Below, piece after piece: positions 11,575-24,399 of a stretch of 64,000 bases of DNA. The DNA comes from Balanoglossus misakiensis. Lineage: Eukaryota > Hemichordata. The notes beneath the pieces are model-generated. The model made no database searches, was not told the origin of the DNA, and saw nothing but the letters and a program-made list of their open reading frames with translations. The position numbers and the translations under genes are program-made. The number at the start of each line of letters is the position of its first letter. Position 1 is the first letter of the stretch. The stretch lies in the NCBI GenBank assembly GCA_040954595.2, contig CM082580.2, forward strand, positions 3,844,001 through 3,908,000, given 5' to 3'.

Positions 11575-13420
11575 TTATTGCCAGTAACGTTTAAAAAGAC
11601 ACATATATGTATCTGGCACTACTATTGACACAAACATTTCAAAGGAAACTTTTTATTCAAGTATAAAGTATTTTATCATCAAAGTAGATTACAGGTCTTA
11701 AAATAATTTTAAGAAGGAAAATCAGAAGGAAAATTAAACTTGACACAATGATGAACTCAAAATCATTGAAATTCTGTGTAATAAATCATGTACATTTCAC
11801 TTGAAACAATCATGACAGTCAGTGGCCAAGTATTTGTCAGACGTCATTTATAACTGTCTGTATATACATACAACTGTATAGCGCACAATCAAAGAGCAGT
11901 ACATGTATGTGTGTTACAGAAGATGCTAATCAGTCTTTCAATACACTTTAACCATAGACTGATCTGCAAACTTTAAGATGTCTTAACTGTGTTTTCAATT
12001 TTACAATGCTCCTCATTGTCCTGTTTGGATTTTATTTTACTTCCACAATGAAAGAGCTCAAACTAAAAGAGGCACGTCTTGCAATTTATAGGAATGTATG
12101 ATTGCATTCAATTGAGTAATTGAGGTACATGCAGCACCTCTTTTCAGCCAAACTTGGAAGATTGCATCTGATTACATGGGTAGTATTGTAATTCAATACT
12201 TAGCATTCACATGTGGGTTTTTTTGTACACAAGGTACATTTTTCAAAACCAGTTCACAAATTCTGCAGCTGGTGGTATTCATCAATTTCTGCAGACCTAA
12301 CCATTGTCAACATGCTTACATCAGTGATGTCAATATGTTTTGTGATGTGATCATGCAGTGAACTACACTTCAAAAATCAAGTGACTGCAGGGGAAGTCAA
12401 TTGCTCTGCGTCCATATCAAATTTAAATTTCACAAAACACAATAAAATAAAACACATATAAATATTATTTAAACAGCTTATAAACATAAGGGATCACAAC
12501 ACTGACTTGCACAACAGCTAATACACAGCAAATTATTTTGAGATGCTTGTGACATTAAGACACAGACCTCTTTGATATGAAAATCTTGTCATATAAATGT
12601 ATAATTACCACCAATTATTTCACATTCACTGACAAAATAAAATAGATGCCCGGCTTTCTGTTTTGCAAAATTTCAAGTTACCCTGAAATGTTTTGTCAAA
12701 GATTTAAGTAAGAAGTCCCTGTGTTAAAAAAACAAAGAGTAAAAGTACATACAATCACAGTACTTGACAGATTTGGTAATTAACAAATGAATATGATAGA
12801 GACTTGGATGTAACTAAACTGAACTCATATGTCCATTTGCAAGACCCTTATGCAACCTTATAATTCGATATCAAATGACGTCAGACGTGCTCAGACGGCA
12901 GTTACGTTGGCATTCAAATTTCCAGATGACGGGCAACTTCAGCAACGTGGTGCAGACAAAGACATTGCAGACGAAACGCCATGAGGCTGATAAGGCAACA
13001 TACCTGATACATGTTACGTGTCTTGCGGTTCTAAAGTAAAAACATACTTGGAAAAAACTTTTACTGGATGCCAAAATATTGCTTGCCCGTCACCTGGAAA
13101 TGATGACAACACCATGGGTCACATGGCCAAATCACATGATTGATAGTAAAGAATTTTCATTGCTGTCACCTGTTTGATATCAAACTCTGCTATTCCACTT
13201 ATACATATAAGTATGGCAAGTGTGACATTATCCAAAGTAAAGAATTAAATGCGAAAAGGCCACACAGTAACAAAAATACCAGCAAGTTAGGTTTCAGAGG
13301 GGTTATGAAAATGGTCGATAGGAGATATTATGAAATCAAAGTGACATAGATATTAAAATATTCCATTCAACTACCTTACCAGGAAGGATTCATTAAAACT
13401 GGTCTTATGCAACATTAAAA
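11271..13420 (-). other. 3' UTR / intergenic region after FDPS, with a TCA microsatellite
   Basis: No coding sequence is recognised. An (ATC)n run of about 38 bp lies at 11537-11574. Minus-strand AATAAA signals occur, for example near 11650 and in the 12445-12455 cluster. These could end the FDPS transcript whose stop codon is at 13421. Confidence 0.4.
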
Positions 13421-16400
13421 TTACTTTTTTCTCTTGTAGATTCTCTTTGCAAAATTAATAAAGAGGTCACATGGAAGTTTTCCATGACATTTCTCTACAA
13501 GTTTCATCAGGTCGTTATAACTCTGCTCTTCATAGTCATAGAATGCTTCTTTTAATTTCAAGTCATCATACAGTTTCTTTATAATTGTGACTTTTTCTGG
13601 ATCATTGATACCATAGTTGTCCTGAAACGAAAAAAAGGACAAGACATTAAGTTATTGACTAGTTTTGCACACCGTACAATTAGGCCCCATGACTTTTGTT
13701 CCATCAGTTTCAAGAGCTCAATTTTTTTGTGGTTGAATTACACAAGAAAATGGTCTCCAGAAATATTGCTGTCTTCTCCCAAAACCACCCACAGCTATAC
13801 CAATACATGTGAACCACATCTATACTAATAGTGGAGGATTTTCACAAACCAAAGATAAACACAAATGTGTCGTCATAGAATTACAATACAATCAAACTTG
13901 TGTGATAGATGCATTTTGGTCAAGTAGACATATTATCGATCCGCCCTACAAACAATACCTTTACAGTCACCTAATCATCTCTTTCACTCCATCTCACTGA
14001 TATTGGTTTGAACCACACAGTTGACTGGTCAACCCATTTTCTGATGGAGGTAGGACCACACTGCCACCCTAGGACCATACTCAGTGTACTGCTTTTAAAA
14101 TCATAATCTCAAATTGGAATAGTGTTGTTTCGTTTTGACACTTTTGTTGTTGACAACCCCAAGAAGTTCCACATGATTGCAATATTCTAGAATATTCTGA
14201 ATAGAATCAACACTGACCTCTATGATTTTCTTCTGTTCTGGTGTTGCAATTTTCAGGGCCTGTACAACCATCCAACTACATTTGTTGTCCTCAATGTCCG
14301 TTCCTATCTTACCGGTAATCTTCGGATCACCATAGCAATCCAGGAAATCATCCTAAAATTGACAAAACAGACAGGATTTGGTAAATAATAAGATTTTTCA
14401 TACAAGTATTTACAACCTGCCAATAAGTAACATGGAAATTTCACATGTTGTGGTTTGTTTAGATTTAAAAATTCTTTAGACTGTTAAATTCAAAGATAAA
14501 GTCAACCTAGATATTTTTTTTTTTTCGTTTTATTGTTAGTGTCATTAACCGATCAGATCTCTACTGGTCACATATTGCTTATCATTTCATAATACATGAT
14601 AAATACTGATATAAATTGAACTTTATACCTGTATTTGGAAATATCTGCCCATATCAAGAAGGATCTGTTTTGCACTAGCGTGCGATTCCTCATCATCTAT
14701 ACCACCCTGAAATTAAACAAGAAGTGATTTTAACAAACTAGGAGTAATCAAGAACTATTCAACAGTGTTTAGTGTTAGTCCTTGTATTTTGCAGCACTTT
14801 ATTTCACAAGTACCAATATCCAATACTAAGTGTTGGTTTTCCTAAAGAGACACACACTGTATTTTACATCCACTTACATGAGGAGTTTCTGCAGATTTAC
14901 ATGATATATATCCATTTGAATCTGGAAGTGCGGTATTTAAATGATAGCTATTGCATCAGAATGTGTACAACAACCACAAACGCTGGTTAAAATACGAAAT
15001 ATGAATTTCTTGGATGTGCACTAGATGATAGGGAATGAGTAAGTCTCATTCAAACTTTGAGTCTACAAAACTTACCATGTACATTGCCAGGGCTACTGGC
15101 AAGTAGAAGGAGTAGAACGCTGTCTTCCATTTCACTATGGCATCATATCTGAAAAATATCATCATTAACATTCACTTTTTGCTGGACATTCATGTAGATG
15201 ATGGAAATCATTCCAGACACATGAGACAAAATAGCTCTCTGGGTACCTTCATTGTCTGTATGTGACAAGAGCTTTAGGGTGAAGATTGGGGGGGGGGGGG
15301 GGGGGAACCTCTCAAATTAAGAAGTTAACACTATTACCGCGTGTGAGGTCACCGGGGAGCTTTCCAAAGCGGCCGCGTGGAGCTGCTTCAGTCCGTCCTC
15401 GACGCGAAACACCCAACATTGGAAGATCCCGACTTGGACTCGGAGAGTGAACCACTCAAAAATTTGCATAAAAGTCGAGGTGGCCATCCCTCATTTGCAT
15501 AAATCTCGAGGCCATATCCGGGCTAAAGCCCCCCCCTGTTTTTTCGCTAATCTGTTGGCCCAGCACCCGGGGCTCTTACCCGGGCAACTACGGTAACATC
15601 ACTGACTCTCCACGAAAAGAAAATCTGGATCTTACCTAATTTGTGTAAATCTCGTCAAATCTCTACAGCCTTCTGGCGCTGTGATTAGATCTAATGATTG
15701 CCCAACAATGGTCTGGTACGTGGTCTGAAAAAGAGCCAGTCCTTTATTGAGACAGAATTCAATCAAAATCGCTTTGGTCTACACCCCATGTTTACTGTAA
15801 ACACTCCAAGCCGAGAGAAACCATGGTTACACCACAATGACAGACTACAAAGATATTGCATCATTTGAATAACACAGATCCATGTATGGCAAACATAATT
15901 TTGGACAGGTTCAGAATTTTAATGAAAAAGACTGATCACAAATTTTGAATCCCTTCAAGCTATAACAATTTTGTATTTTTTTTGTGAAATTATGCGATAA
16001 TTTGAGAATGTCCACCACAACCAGACACAGATAAGACAAGACTTTGTCTTACTTGCTTAACATTCCCACCTATCTGCCAAATTAAATACAAAAATCTGAC
16101 CCAAATCTTTGCATGGAATTTCTGTCATTGTGCTGGGGTGATATCCTTCTGCAATTATTCCATATTTGGTTATGTTAATGATGCAACCTTTGAGCCTTGT
16201 GGAGTGGTGTGATCCACTTTTTGCTTTGAACAATAGTACACATGACATGCAAGGGCCGAGTGATGAAATAATGACTGCCCTAGTATCCTCTGTCCGTTTC
16301 TTTGGATTCACAATCTGGACCTGGTCGAGTCAGGAGATAGTGAGAAGATAAATGAATCTTTTGTTCACGTTCACATTTATTGTAGATGATGTACCCTAAT

Positions 16401-19400
16401 GGCAACAGGGCTGCTACCAATAATTTGCATCAATTCTTCAAGATTGCCTTTCCTCTTGTTATCAGTAAAAAATTTTGAACTCTGACTTCAAATATTTCAT
16501 CTTACGTTTGCAGTGATCTGTGCTAGTCAAACTAAATGTTCTGACAAACTCTATGAGATGATGTTTTGACAATTTCATCTCTTGCTTTGCCACCAATCAG
16601 ATTTTTCATTGTATCGTCAATCCACACGCCTAAAATGCATTTTAGTATCATCCCTTTGAATCACCTGGTTGACTACATTGAGCTGCCATTGTCAAATGAT
16701 GCTGAAATTTTGGTGAGGTCATATAGTCTAGGTCAAATGTTCATGTAAGGGTCAAGGGTCGGACAACACGTGTCCACTATGTGATGTCTGTCTGAATCAG
16801 AATCTTATTCACACATGATGACCACTCCCTAATTGATCGATTGGACATACCACGGTAAATTGTTCAGACAGTCATCGGACAATTTGGTTTAATGAAAATA
16901 CCACTGATGTCATGGTCACATTTGATATTTCTACAAACTCAATGTATCAGTACTAGAAACACTTTCACCATTCAAAAGAGTTAATTCATCTGATGAATAG
17001 TCTAGAAGCCTTTGAAGCAAACATCAGAATATATCACGACAAATTGTGTAAACATGATTGTTTTTCAGACTCACACAGTCTTGACGTCATCCCGCTATCA
17101 ATTTGATCTGAAGTCAGATAAGAAAGACAACAGCCTCTATAGCCAAATACTTCACCTGTACTGGAGGGTACATTGACCGCACAAAGGTTATATGACCACT
17201 GATACAGTTTATGAGACTTTAAGTACTGTAAAACAGGTTATTTTCAGGAGCCATAAATTGTTGCGAAATGCGTGAGAGCTAAAAAAAACATGAAAATAAA
17301 AAGTCGCGTAAAACGTTTTTCGGATATAACTATCCAGTAAGAAATAAGAGAACACGAAAATTCATCCTCACGTAACTGTTTCCTCCTTTGATTTTGTGAA
17401 AATTTCCTGTAGCAAAAATAACCTGATTTACAGTATTTCTCCAGATCTGTGTCGTACGCAAAATGTCTGAATTTTCTTTTACAAACTTACATATGATGTA
17501 ACTGAGAAAAATGATCATAAAATGTTAGTAAACAGAGTTTTCTTGCAAGAGAGAAACTCACCTCATGAAAGAGCTCTACTACATTGAGATAATAGGGTTT
17601 GTCTCGGATGACCTTCTTGAGTAGACTGTAAATACACGACTCGATGTAAAATGAGTCATTGACAGCAATGTGGCCCACTCCTTCCTGAAAACAAACACCG
17701 TGTAAACAAGGTTAGATGAGCTGTAAGAAGATGTGTGTGTATGTATTTGGTTGGGTTATGTTGGATTGTGCTGTGTTGTGTTGAAATGTGCTGTTCTGTG
17801 TTGTTGTGCTGTTCTGTCTTGTGTTGTGTTGTGCTGCGTTATGTTATGCTGTGTTGTGCTGTGCTGTGCTGTTGTGTTGTGATGTGTTGTGTTGTATTGT
17901 GTGTTTGTGTGTATCAATAGAGGAAATCAACCTATGGCTTAAACAATGACAGAGTGTTTTTCACAAGTAGAAAATTTCTTGCTGATGGCCATTACCGTAC
18001 TAACAGCCCTATCAGGTTGATGACATCAAACAAACAAACAACTAAACCAACAAAGCAAAAATCCTTCTCATTATCCAAAACAGTTGTTTTTTGTTTTTGT
18101 ATGTACCTTCCTATACCAACATGGCTGGCCTCTTCTTGTAACTGACTGATCCATGATATCATCAGCAACTAGAAAGAAAGCCTGCAGCTGTAGACAGAAA
18201 CAAAAAGAAGGACTCAATTTGCAGGGCTTTATTTAGTTTGGAAGATGCTGAGCAAAGGAAATAAAATAAAACACAATTTCGTTCAACAAATTGATCATAG
18301 CATAATGCTGTGTTTGCTACATGTGACATACGTTGTCCCGACATTACTCGACTAAACATGTTTACACTCATGTTTATTTTACACAAGGCCAAAATCTAAG
18401 GCCAACTGCGTTCAACAATACAATACACGTAAACAGTATGTAATGTAAATATTGATTGCGCCACATACATTTTTAGGGCCCAAGCGCATAGCAGCGCTTG
18501 GGCCCTATTGGTTTCGTTGGGGTTTTTCTTTCTTTCTTTCTTTCTTTCTTTATTCTTGGTTCACTTCTTTGTCGCTCTAGATCTCAGACACCACTGCAGG
18601 TACAGTTTTCAAACTTGCTACAGTGGTCAAGGTCAATGAGTAGTCGTGCATTGAACCCTTGAATTTTTAATTAGTCACGTGACCTGGCGGCCATATTGGA
18701 TTTTCTGAAAAAATGCAAATCTCAGATCTCAGAAACTACAAGTCAGATCGACTTCAAATTTGGTGTGCAGGTAGTCTACCTTCTACCCATCATTTTTGTA
18801 ATTGGATATTTTGCTGTAAATGTTGCAGTTTTTTTGCTACAATTTTTTTTCTGAAATCTGGCTTAAATTTCAAAAATCTTCTTCTCCAGAACCGGTGATA
18901 ACCGAGTGACGCGGTTTGGGGTATGTGGTCACCTAACTGATGTCTATCAAGTTTGATAAGAAGCATTGTGATTGGTCGAAGATTATGGCGGCCATATTGG
19001 ATTTTCGAAAAACCATAGTAAAACTGCAAAAATCTTCTTCTCCAGAACGGGCGATAACTGAGTCGCAAGATTCGGGGAGTATGGTCACAACACTGATGTC
19101 TATCAAGTCTGCAAAGAACATTGTGATTGGTCGAAGATTATGGCGGCCATATTGGATTTTGTAAAAAGCAGTGAAAAATTGAAATTCCTTTTCCATGTCT
19201 AAAAATTGATAGCATCTAAATTCTGTTCATGGATATCAATCGTCATGTGACTAAAATATGTTACAAATTTTTGGCGATTTTTCACATGACCTTTGACCTA
19301 CTTATCACGCGTTATTATTTCTGCATATCTAATTCCAGGCTAACCTATAGGGCTAGACTTTTGGTTTTTGATGCATGTGGATTAGTGTGTGATCAAAATA

Positions 19401-21175
19401 TTTTGCTACTTTTCATGACCCCTTTGACCTCTGCTGACCTCATTAATTATGTGCATAGCTAATTACAGGCGAACCAATAGAGCTAGAGGTTTGGTTTTTG
19501 TTGGACATGGACCAGTATGGGATCAAAAATTTTTGCCCAAATGTTGGGTGACCTCTGGTGACCTTTGACCTACTTTCGCATATCTCAGCATCCAGAGCAG
19601 ATACAGCCATGGCATTTGGTAGGATGGGACCAAAATGTAAAGCCACATTTTTGGGTCACCTGTTACACCTGCTGACCTCATTAATTATGTGCATAGCTAA
19701 TCACAGGCGAACCAATAGAGCTAGTGGGTCGGTGTTTGTTGGACATGGACCAGTATGGGGTCAAAAAATTTTGCCCAAATGTTGGATGACCTCTGGTGAC
19801 CTTTAACCTACTTTCGCATATCTCAGCATCCAGAGCAGATACTGCCATGGCATTTGGCAGGATGGGACCAAAATGTAAAGCCACATTTTTGGGTCACCTG
19901 TGACACCTGTTGACCTCATTAAATATGCACATACCTAATTACAGACGAACCAATAGAGCTAGAGTTTTGGTTTTTGTTGGACATGGACGAGTATGGGTCA
20001 AAAAATTTTTCCCAAATGTTAGGTGACCTCAGGTGACCTTTGACCTACTTCACCCTATTTCAGCAGCAAAAATACACACATCCTTGTTATGTCATGAGAT
20101 AATACATCCGATAGAAAATTCTGTTTCTTCTCATTCAAACTGTGCATATATAATTCATGATCAGCGCTTGGGCCCAACAATGCTGCTCGCAGCTTTAATT
20201 ACTTTTATTATTAATGTACATACAATGTTTGCGTCACAATCTGCTTCAGTTTGTCGCCGGTGTCTATACAACGGAGCAAACCAATGTTACTGAAAAGGTT
20301 GATTGATTTTTTTTCACTGATTCTCAGGCAAATACAAATTGATTGATTTTTTTCACTGATTCTTAAGGCAAATACAAAAAGCAATTCAAGTATTTATTAC
20401 ATACCCACTCGACACACCATCCTAGGGCCATTGCACACTTCAATTCCTCATGGCTAATATCTTCTTTGCCAACAATTGATCTGTACGCTGATACAACTGT
20501 AAGGCCGCGATTTTTCTTCCCACCAGGAACATTGTATTCAATCACCTGAAACGACAAAGCCTTGTATTGGTACAACAAAGATACAGAAGAACTACAAAAT
20601 TTAAGTCTGTCAATTAATATAACCAATTCAGGAGCAGGGAATGGATGCAAGATTTCGTTAAGATTAGATCACATGTGAATAGAGTATTATTGTTTGTAAC
20701 CCTGGTATTTCTATCATTGCTTTGACAATGTACTGTACCATTTCTCAGTCAGCATTACTACATGTAAATAAAATATTGGAATATAATACAAACAGCTACT
20801 AAACAATACAATTGCAAAATGTCAAATTTTGAGCTGCCTTTCTTCGATGTCTAATACACAAGCTTTAAAACTTATGCAAGATCAATGTCTTTCAGTACAA
20901 TCATGTAATTGCAAAGTCAATATCTGTAGCAATTGCAGGTTTGTAAACTGCCATATTAGGGGCTAAGGATGTTAGAGTCAACAAATCCAGCGGTTAGAAC
21001 AGAACAGCAAGTACACAAAGACACATCATACCTCTTTGAACCTCTGCATAGCATCGCCAATTTCAGGATTTGTCAGGTCTGGCTGGATTAAGTCAGCCAC
21101 CAGATCCTTGAAGAGCTGATCAAATTGTTTGGTGTCATATTCTTGCTTCTGTTTCTTCACCTGTGGCTCAGCCAT
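13421..21175 (-). CDS. FDPS: Farnesyl diphosphate synthase, 354 aa, nine coding exons
   Basis: Condenses dimethylallyl and geranyl diphosphate with isopentenyl diphosphate to give farnesyl diphosphate in the mevalonate pathway. Exons in coding order: 21175-21032, 20545-20405, 18187-18107, 17684-17562, 15724-15636, 15148-15076, 14706-14629, 14352-14218, 13621-13421. Every junction is GT..AG and all phases fit. The first Asp-rich motif DDIMD is at residues 104-108, preceded by FFLVA; Phe at -4 and -5 is the known farnesyl chain-length signature. The second, DDFLD, is at 244-248, with GKIGTDI and DNKCSW after it. The C-terminus IYKRKK is typical. Length matches the ~350-aa cytosolic enzymes, so activity is expected. 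An upstream in-frame ATG exists (see 22066-22084). Exon sizes match the second FDPS gene at 56.5-60.9 kb except in the N-terminal exons. Confidence 0.95.
15285..15635. repeat. GC-rich insertion with a G-run inside an FDPS intron
   Basis: A run of about 17 G residues at 15289-15305 is followed by a GC-rich block (15340-15600) with paired pieces such as TTTGCATAAA...TCGAGG occurring twice. It differs sharply from the AT-rich intron around it and is probably an inserted repeat. I cannot name the family. Confidence 0.35.
17224..17435. mobile_element. 212-bp MITE, copy 3
   Basis: Starts TACTGTAAAACAGGTTATTTT and ends AAAATAACCTGATTTACAGTA. Same 212-bp length as the copies at 2191 and 2967, but more diverged inside. 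It lies in the FDPS intron between the exons at 15724 and 17562. Confidence 0.75.
17735..17915. repeat. TGTGTTGTGCTG low-complexity tract in an FDPS intron
   Basis: Degenerate repetition of TGTTGTG/TGCTGTG units over about 180 bp. The reading frame through it is an artefact of the repeat and is not coding. Confidence 0.7.
18475..20205. repeat. Composite repeat element with tandem ~238-bp units, in an FDPS intron
   Basis: It opens with a perfect hairpin (GGGCCCAAGCGC, loop ATAGCA, GCGCTTGGGCCC; 18476-18505) and a TTTC microsatellite. It closes with another GCGCTTGGGCCC followed by GCTGCTCGCAGCTTTAATT near 20204. Inside, a unit containing GAAGATTATGGCGGCCATA recurs with a period near 160 bp (18.9-19.2 kb). 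A 238-bp unit then recurs from about 19438, twice in full and once in part. TGACCT half-sites are frequent. No transposase is encoded, so it is a non-autonomous element or its internally amplified remnant. Confidence 0.65.
19559..19571. promoter_or_regulatory. DR1-type nuclear-receptor half-site pair (one of several)
   Basis: TGACCTTTGACCT is a perfect direct repeat of AGGTCA with 1-bp spacing, read on the minus strand. Perfect copies also lie at 19287-19299 and 20034-20046, and a one-mismatch copy at 19797-19809. All are inside the composite repeat in the FDPS intron. Binding is inferred from sequence only. Confidence 0.35.
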
Positions 21176-22065
21176 ACTGATATGTTGTCCTCCTGTGTGC
21201 AAACAGAATGTGACACACTAAGCCCACCTTTGCAGTTGACACTGACTGCTGTCTTTAGTAGCCAACAGTTGCCAAAAATCTTGTTTTGGTTCTTGGTTGT
21301 TTTGGCTGCTAGTAATCAATTCAGTATCACATGATTCTTTGAAAGCAGAATGGTTCATGTCTAGTCTTATGATCCTGTTCTAAATATACAGGTAGCAAGA
21401 ATTTCATGGATCTATATATATCAGTGCAAAAATAGACATGACAATTATGAGTTTGTGCATGTCCCATTTGAAGAACTGCTTTGTTCACTGATATCACAGC
21501 AGTTCAACCTGCAAGATTTTTACCTTCACTCATACAAAATAACAATTGTACATATAACAAAACATTGCATGTCTCCTTAGTACATGTAGCTGCAATAATT
21601 TTAGTCCAGGCTACAATTACTGCAGTGCAGCAAATGTCTATTATACTGACACACTTCTATGTTGCAAATCTGCATGTTTGGAATGAGGGAAGGTTTATAC
21701 AATTATACAATGACTCAGAGTACATAGCTGATAGGAATGTACATTGTAGTTGAAAGTCCAAAACTGTTATTTCCGTTATGATGGGCATTCCAAGAGCAAG
21801 ATGACATTGTAAATGATGTTCTGCATAGGAGTTATGTGTCATGAATATGCAGCATCTCGTTAGAGGAGAATATTAACTATATTCATGATCTGAAGGGTCA
21901 TCACATTCATGTACATCTAACACATCAAGGAATATAAAGTTGTAGCAGAAGCCTGCGTACTATTCACCCCAGGTGGCGTACATGGTAATCGTAACGTATG
22001 GAGCGCACCGGGTAACCCCGGTTTGTGAAGGTTAAACTACGGAATACAAGTAAGAAATTGTTTAC

Positions 22066-22084
22066 CTGTCTTCTGAAATGGCAT
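22066..22084 (-). CDS. FDPS: Possible upstream coding start of FDPS (12-residue extension)
   Basis: ATGCCATTTCAGAAGACAG is followed by the donor GTAAAC. The matching acceptor is at 21193-21194, after which the exon reads in frame into the main ATG at 21175. The spliced product would add MPFQKTGGQHIS before MAEPQ. Either this ATG or the downstream one may be used. Alternatively this is simply the 5' UTR exon of FDPS. Confidence 0.45.
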
Positions 22085-22440
22085 GTCGGCAGTCTCCAAT
22101 ATTACGATATAATTTCCAGAAACATTGAAAAAAAAGTAAATCTACCGCAATGACGTAAGTCGACTGTGATTGGTCGTGTTCAGTTGTCAGACACATCGTG
22201 CGATTTCAAACAACCAATACACTCGTCGCGTACATGAAGCTTTTTACATGAAATGAAAGATAGAGAAATAAAATTGGAACACAGAGACTACTAAAACACA
22301 CACTTACCAATTAAAATAGAAATAGATCAAACGGTTCAACTTCGCAATGACAGCGTTCGCGGAATATACTTCCTCTCTTTCTGTAGTCTGTGCGATTGAT
22401 TCATTCACGATAACCTTTGACCTTGTGGTTGAGGCCTTTT
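22085..22440 (-). promoter_or_regulatory. Probable FDPS promoter region
   Basis: Lies just upstream of the first FDPS exon. It has a CRE-like TGACGTAA at 22151-22158 and a CCAAT box on the minus strand (ATTGG at 22169-22173). CCAAT boxes are known in vertebrate FDPS promoters. No TATA box is evident, and the start site is not fixed. Confidence 0.35.
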
Positions 22441-22767
22441 AACTCACCGATGGAGAACCAGAACATAATTCATACATGTAGACCAGACAGATGCTGAACA
22501 ATAAATAACGCCCTCCAGAAAGGCAATGTAAAACGTTTAATTCTTTTGATTTATAGGGGAAATCGCTTCGTTTGTAAATGTCTTTGCAGTTTAAGTTGGT
22601 ATGCACGCATTTCGTATTCTTGCCTCTAGAGGGAGTGCATCCGCGGTCCGTTGGGATGGGATGGGTCCGATTCCGCATCGAAAGTCCGTGTAAGATAGGG
22701 GGGGGGTGTTGTGGAGGTTTGAGGATGCGGCAGATTTTAATACAACTTTAGGCTGAATCTGTTTCTT

Positions 22768-23455
22768 TCAACCAAGGTTCTTAAATAGGCTTTTTCATGC
22801 ATAGCCGAGGTCATGGAGGTTCTTACCGAAAAATCGAGGTTCTTACGTTTTACACCCTACAAAGTAAAAACTACTCAAGGTTTTAGCTGACAAAGTCTTG
22901 TTTTTAGTCGATGCGATGATAATTTCTCATTAAAATGAACAATTATCGTAACTTATCTCTCAGAAATCACCAAGGTTCTTAAATAGGCATGTTCATGCAT
23001 AGCCGAGGTTCTTACCGAAAATCGAGGTTCTTACGTTTTACACCCTACAAAGTCAAAACTCAAGGTTCTAGCTGACAAAGTCTTATTTTTAGTCGACGCG
23101 ATGATAATTTCTCATTAGAAATTAATAATTATAATTTATCTCTCTGAAATCACCACGGTTCTTAAATATGCAGTTTCATCGGCATAGCCGAGGTTCTTAC
23201 CGAAAAATCGAGGTTCTTGCGTTTTACAGCCTACAAAGTCAAAACAAGTCAGTATTCTAGCTTACAAAGTCTTATTTTTAGTCGATGCGATGATAATTTC
23301 TCATTAAAAACTAATAATTATCATAATTTATCTCTCTGAAATCACCACGGTTCTTAAATAGGTATTTTCATGCATAGCCGAGGTTCTTACCGAAAAATCG
23401 AGATTCTTACGTTTTACAGCCTACAAAGTCAAAATAAGTCAGTGTTCTAGCTGAC
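22768..23455. repeat. Tandem repeat, ~190-bp unit, about 3.6 copies
   Basis: Units begin with CCAAGGTTCTTAAATAGG or CCACGGTTCTTAAATA at about 22768, 22968, 23153 and 23345. Each unit contains two GGTTCTTA(C/A) motifs, TTTTTAGTCGATGCGATGAT and TTTATCTCTC. There is no long ORF. It is a minisatellite between FDPS and the oxidoreductase gene. Confidence 0.8.
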
Positions 23456-23689
23456 AATTACGCCACCTGCACCACCCTCCGCCATCCTCCCCGCGATGTG
23501 TGTTTCCACCGTGACCACCGCCACCACCACCTCTCCGCGATGCAGGGTTTCTTAGGTATACGGTCACCTATGCAAATTTACCATGGTAAATTGGGATCTA
23601 ACCTAGTATGGTTCAGACAGATATATTCTTACGGAGGTCCGAGAGTGAGACCTAACGATGAATACCAACCTAATTTTGGGTTGCTGTAT

Positions 23690-24110
23690 CTAACATGGCC
23701 CCCTTTCGTGTACAATGAAGCCACCAACTGCAGGAGCGTTCACTGGGGCACACACAATGCCTGGAACACTGTTTGACCCGATTGTGTTTCTTGTACCCCG
23801 GGCTCTGTGCCCATAAAGACCTGTATAGTCATGCTTTGCACTGGAACACACACCTACGTTATTAAACGCTCTGGTGAGACCAACGACGTCACCTTGTTGA
23901 TAAATCGCCTGCACGGTGTTCGGTACGCCACGATGGACACGGTTCCAATGCTTCGTGCCTGGAATGTTTAAATTCACCTGTGGAGTGTGGAGAAAGATGA
24001 ACGTCAGATTTACTAGTAGTGTTGGCCATAAACGACTGAAATCACCGTCCTCGAAGAATCGAACTCCACTCCCTGCAAATGGACGTGGTAAGTATATAAG
24101 ATTTGCTTAC
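23690..24110 (-). CDS. Unassigned open frame or terminal exon, about 140 codons
   Basis: The minus strand stays open from just after an in-frame stop near 24111 to a TAG at 23690-23692. It reads through stretches such as GVRFFEDGDFSRLWPTLL and IPGTKHWNRVHRGVPN. Possible splice acceptors lie at TTTGCAG (near 24073) and CCACAG (near 23978). A GTATG donor in a possible minus-strand exon at 24262-24372 lies upstream but does not join in frame. I recognise no family. It could be a decayed gene fragment, an exon of an unmodelled gene, or chance. Confidence 0.25.
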
Positions 24111-24399
24111 AGTAGAACTAGGGAACTATTCCTTCAGGTTACTGAAAATTAAATATTATGTTCCTGTGGCGAATTCAGGTATTAGCCTATCAAGTAACTG
24201 CGGTGCGTGTCACTGATGATAGAGTGGGAATAATTAAAACAACGTAAAATAGAGTACATACCTTAATTATGTTACGTGTATAAGTAGCACAAACTTTCTT
24301 CGAACTTTTTAACGTTGAACTTCTGAGAGTTTTATCATCACCACAGACCAAATATGGCACAGTAATCATCATTGTTTTTCGAAAGAAAGTGTTTTGTCA

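Noticed and set aside
17735-17920. 61-codon frame rich in Cys and Val
   Set aside because: Product of a TGTTGTGCTG low-complexity tract inside an FDPS intron.
19443-19884. Two similar ~67-codon minus-strand frames
   Set aside because: They lie in consecutive 238-bp repeat units; similarity reflects tandem repetition, not a gene family.
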